From the NCBI RefSeq assembly GCF_026151345.1, contig NZ_JAMQPR010000003.1, positions 11,339-75,338 on the forward strand: a DNA stretch of 64,000 nt, in the 5' to 3' direction. Numbering within the stretch: the first letter of the stretch is position 1; each line of letters starts with the position of its first letter. Shown one piece after another: positions 61,383 through 64,000 of this stretch. The stretch is from Leptospira paudalimensis (GTDB lineage: Bacteria; Spirochaetota; Leptospiria; Leptospirales; Leptospiraceae). Under the pieces are notes generated by a model. It was given only the letters and a program-made list of their open reading frames with translations, did no database searches and had not been told where the DNA came from. A program made the translations under genes and the position numbers.

Positions 61383-63014
61383 TTACTCTTCAAGAAAAAA
61401 TTGATATTCTTTCCCTTTTTTCCCTTTATTTGATTTTTTATTTTTTTTACTCTCTTCCGTTTCTGAGTCATTTTCTCTGGAATCTATTTCCGAAGTACCA
61501 TCAAGTAATCTTAGAATTGAATTTCCGCAATTTCGTTTAATTTCAAAAAATCGAACTTCTTGCATAGGTTTACCTATAGCAAAACTATACTCAGCACCTG
61601 ACTCCAAATAATTAGATAATGCATTTGTGATCTCTTCTACAGCCTTTATCATTTCAAATTCAGCTGATACAAGTTCAGTTTCTTTCGCAAATCCTTGAGA
61701 ATAATTATTTTGTACATTTTTCCATAACTCATAAAATAAATAAAACTTTGAGTTTGAAACAGAGAGTGCTGACCAACTTTCTTTAAACTTTTCCTTTGAT
61801 TTGAATGCTTCAGCTTGTATATTTATTTTTATCAACTTATTAGTTCTAATTGCGTCTGATAGTCCTATCTTGCCTTCATAAATTTTTCTAGTATATGAAA
61901 GATCATCGAAAAGATTAAACGTACTGCTATTATAAGCATTCTCTCCTCGACCTACGAACTGAGGGCCGAAGCCAGGAATTCTTTGAATTCCTGTGCCATC
62001 AGTTTGAACTCCATAATTTGCTGAGGATTGGTTAGTTGTGCTGCCTAACTGTGTTTGAACAGAAAAATTGAATCCATATACTTCATTTTTTACAGGTAGC
62101 ACACCGTTCACATTTTCACCGTAATAGCCACCAACAGAAAGCTTAGGCTTCCAGCCATTTTCTGCAATTTCTTTCCTGGTTTTCAGATTCTCGATTGTTA
62201 ATTTCGATTTTTTGATTTCTGGTTTATTTTCTAATGCAAATGATTCTTCATCAGATTCAAATACAGGTGAATAAAATACATAATCTTTTAATAATGAATC
62301 TTTTAGTATAATTGGGACCTCAATAGGTAAATTAATCTGTTTTTTTAATTCAATTTCATTTAAAGTTCGCAATGATTTTGATTTCAAAACACCTAATTCG
62401 AGTTCCTTTATTTTTGCATTCAATTCTACTTCTTGGATTCTTGTTGCAAAGCCTTGTTTGTTTTCTTTCGCAAGATCAGCCAATTGCCTCAAAGATCTTT
62501 CGTATGCTTTTTCTGCGACGTACCATTTTATATCACTTGCGAGTAATTTGATATATGCCTTTCTAATCTCCAAAGTAATTTTTTCACGAGCAATTTTCCA
62601 ATCTTCCTGATTTAATAATTCTTGCAGCTTTGCTGATTCAATCTCAAGTGCATTTTCACCACCATCGTAAATTAATTGATTTAGTTGCAACCGGATATCA
62701 TTATATTGACTATCTGGCTGGTTTACATTTGTATTTCTGAGCCCAAAGTAACTTATTCCCAACCTAGGTAAGTAATTTCTCCATTTCTCGGTGGCTACCA
62801 TTTTAAAGACCTGCCTTCGGTCTTTTAAACTAGCAAGTATTACGCTATTCGAGATTCCAATAATCTCAGCCTCTTCCATATTTATTACGAGAGGATCTTG
62901 GTCCAAATTATGTTGTGCATTCAGTAAAAACGAGACAAACAAAGTAAAAAGGATAAAATGAATCCCATGCTTTTTTTCGAACAATCGAATAGTATGCGTT
63001 AAAATATCAATCAT
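61383..63014 (-). CDS. TolC-like outer-membrane efflux protein
   Basis: 543 residues from ATG 63014; a GTG at 63047 would add 11 residues. After a signal sequence (FILFTLFVSFLLNAQ), the pattern of repeated long helices (LQLNQLIYDGGENALEIESAKLQELL, REKITLEIRKAYIKLLASDIKWYVAEKAYERS) and short strands is that of TolC. It forms the outer-membrane channel of the tripartite pump encoded downstream. The C-terminus is Lys-rich (KKNKKSNKGKKG). It is the first gene of the operon. Confidence 0.85.
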   Translation of the reverse strand: MIDILTHTIRLFEKKHGIHFILFTLFVSFLLNAQHNLDQDPLVINMEEAEIIGISNSVILASLKDRRQVFKMVATEKWRNYLPRLGISYFGLRNTNVNQPDSQYNDIRLQLNQLIYDGGENALEIESAKLQELLNQEDWKIAREKITLEIRKAYIKLLASDIKWYVAEKAYERSLRQLADLAKENKQGFATRIQEVELNAKIKELELGVLKSKSLRTLNEIELKKQINLPIEVPIILKDSLLKDYVFYSPVFESDEESFALENKPEIKKSKLTIENLKTRKEIAENGWKPKLSVGGYYGENVNGVLPVKNEVYGFNFSVQTQLGSTTNQSSANYGVQTDGTGIQRIPGFGPQFVGRGENAYNSSTFNLFDDLSYTRKIYEGKIGLSDAIRTNKLIKINIQAEAFKSKEKFKESWSALSVSNSKFYLFYELWKNVQNNYSQGFAKETELVSAEFEMIKAVEEITNALSNYLESGAEYSFAIGKPMQEVRFFEIKRNCGNSILRLLDGTSEIDSRENDSETEESKKNKKSNKGKKGKEYQFFLEE

Positions 63015-63257
63015 CCCGTTTTTTTTTGTTATACTAAATATCGACACACTCCCATTTTTTGGCCATTTTTTTTACTATTCGTATATGATGAAATTCAAGA
63101 AATTCAATCTTTGAACGTGGTTAACAGTTTTCTTCTCAATTTTTGATTTTTGTAATAAATAGGAGGATATTTCCAATTTTACTGTCTTAATCAATGACTT
63201 ATTTCTGTAACTTTACGATAAACTCACCATATTATCGATTATCACCACTTCCCCAAC

Positions 63258-63812
63258 CTAACTCCCAAACATCGGCCGAAGTCGCACTGTATAGTTTTCC
63301 CAAAAGATACGATCCTGTTTAGCCAAACTCTCTGGTCCACTAGCCGATTGGATCCGGATACGAGTGGTCGGTGCCAGTTGATTCGTCCATTGCAGAAATT
63401 CTTTCCAAACATCCAAAGGACTCTTTGTACTTATGTTATGTACTTTTGTTGTACTAGGTACAAAAGGAACCGCTGAAACTTCCGAATCTGCCTTGGATTT
63501 TTGAATGGGAGCACTCGGTTTCTCTTCCACTACCGCTTGGGAAATAATTCCTAGGCTGTAAGATAATTCTCGCCTCCTTCCGTCGAAGGAAAGTTGCGAA
63601 ATATAATTTCTCTTTTTTAGTTTGGAAATCATTCGAGAAATGGTGTCTGGTTGTTTCCCAAGCAGTTTGGCAAAATATGCATTGGAAGCAAAACACCCTT
63701 TCGCCAATGTTAACGATCGAATTTCCGAAAGTAGATACTTTTCAGAAACACTCAAATCCTCAAGGCATTCAATTTCCCTGGGAATCCAAATTCCTGTTCG
63801 GTTAGTTTTCAT
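63258..63812 (-). CDS. Helix-turn-helix protein (HTH_36-like), right copy
   Basis: 184 residues from ATG 63812, chosen because AAGGAACCTAAAATG gives a good ribosome-binding site and because it aligns with the start of the left copy (5596). An upstream in-frame start at 63839 adds nine residues. The winged-helix region GIWIPREIE, LSVSEKYLLSEI, CFASNAYFAKLLG, QPDTISRMISKLKKRNY, GRRREL parallels the left copy closely. The C-terminal half diverges. The two copies face each other across 58 kb. Confidence 0.7.
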   Translation of the reverse strand: MKTNRTGIWIPREIECLEDLSVSEKYLLSEIRSLTLAKGCFASNAYFAKLLGKQPDTISRMISKLKKRNYISQLSFDGRRRELSYSLGIISQAVVEEKPSAPIQKSKADSEVSAVPFVPSTTKVHNISTKSPLDVWKEFLQWTNQLAPTTRIRIQSASGPESLAKQDRIFWENYTVRLRPMFGS

Positions 63813-63878
63813 TTTAGGTTCCTTCTTCCAAATGAACACTGACTCCGGCTACGAGCATCTGGTCGTTTTTATGCCAAC

Positions 63879-63953
63879 GCATTCAAAGAATGCATAGCTC
63901 CCCTACTCTACTGGACTTCGGTTTTTTCAAGTGAAGACAAACCTTCGGTCAAA
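63879..63953. promoter_or_regulatory. Palindrome and conserved element upstream of the right HTH gene
   Basis: GCATTC-AAA-GAATGC (63879-63893) is a perfect inverted repeat. On the minus strand, 63935-63953 reads TTTGACCGAAGGTTTGTCT, which matches the element at 5557-5575 upstream of the left copy at 16 of 19 positions. The distances to the start codons differ (122 versus 20 bases). Confidence 0.35.
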
Positions 63954-64000
63954 GTAAATTTACAGAGAGTGGAAAGTTCTTTCGAACGTTCCGACGGAAT

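Overview
The window is AT-rich and dense with genes, and it reads as a Leptospira chromosome, probably a saprophytic or low-virulence species. The main reasons are a giant low-complexity M23 protein of the type known to me only from Leptospira (TIGR04388-like), many short-signal-peptide lipoproteins with spirochaete-type lipoboxes, and TPR, MORN and NHL proteins of leptospiral style. No rRNA, tRNA, CRISPR array or intact insertion sequence was seen. Species-level identity is an inference.

Layout. 0-5 kb: a partial WYL-domain regulator, a histone-deacetylase-fold enzyme, a PD-(D/E)XK nuclease and small unknown genes. 5.5-10.2 kb: a helix-turn-helix protein, a HipBA toxin-antitoxin pair with twin operators, a DUF4143 ATPase and two tandem Cys-rich paralogues. 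11-28.9 kb: one long plus-strand array with overlapping or nearly abutting genes. It encodes a Dam-type methylase, HerA-like ATPase, NurA-like nuclease, UvrD-like helicase, Fe-S PD-(D/E)XK nuclease, type III-like Mod methylase, a stand-alone Fic inhibitory domain, a type III-like Res helicase-nuclease, a second PD-(D/E)XK nuclease and a TerB-like/BRCT protein. This looks like a compound restriction/defence locus, and I do not recognise the combination as a named system. The Res protein ends in a UmuD/LexA-like self-cleavage domain and is preceded by two copies of a 27-bp palindrome.

29-38 kb: a patchy zone of small single genes (unknown proteins, a DUF3293 protein, a calcineurin-like phosphoesterase, a two-domain AAA+ ATPase) and one decayed gene. 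Many of these genes, and two further upstream in the window, have a 17-bp palindrome CGGAAA-N5-TTTCCG shortly before the start codon, which suggests a shared regulator. 38.5-51.3 kb: membrane and surface genes, including lipoproteins, a six-bladed NHL propeller lipoprotein, TPR lipoproteins, a Yip1-like and a MORN protein, and the roughly 1860-residue M23 protein.

51.4-63.0 kb: a minus-strand export operon in the order TolC-like outer-membrane protein, Ig-like lipoprotein, small lipoprotein, HlyD-type adaptor, RND permease A, RND permease B. Permease A keeps the membrane Asp residues expected for proton coupling. Permease B appears to have lost them, so the pump may be an asymmetric hetero-complex. 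The window ends with a second copy of the helix-turn-helix gene found at 5.6 kb, in the opposite orientation, so the two paralogues bracket about 58 kb.
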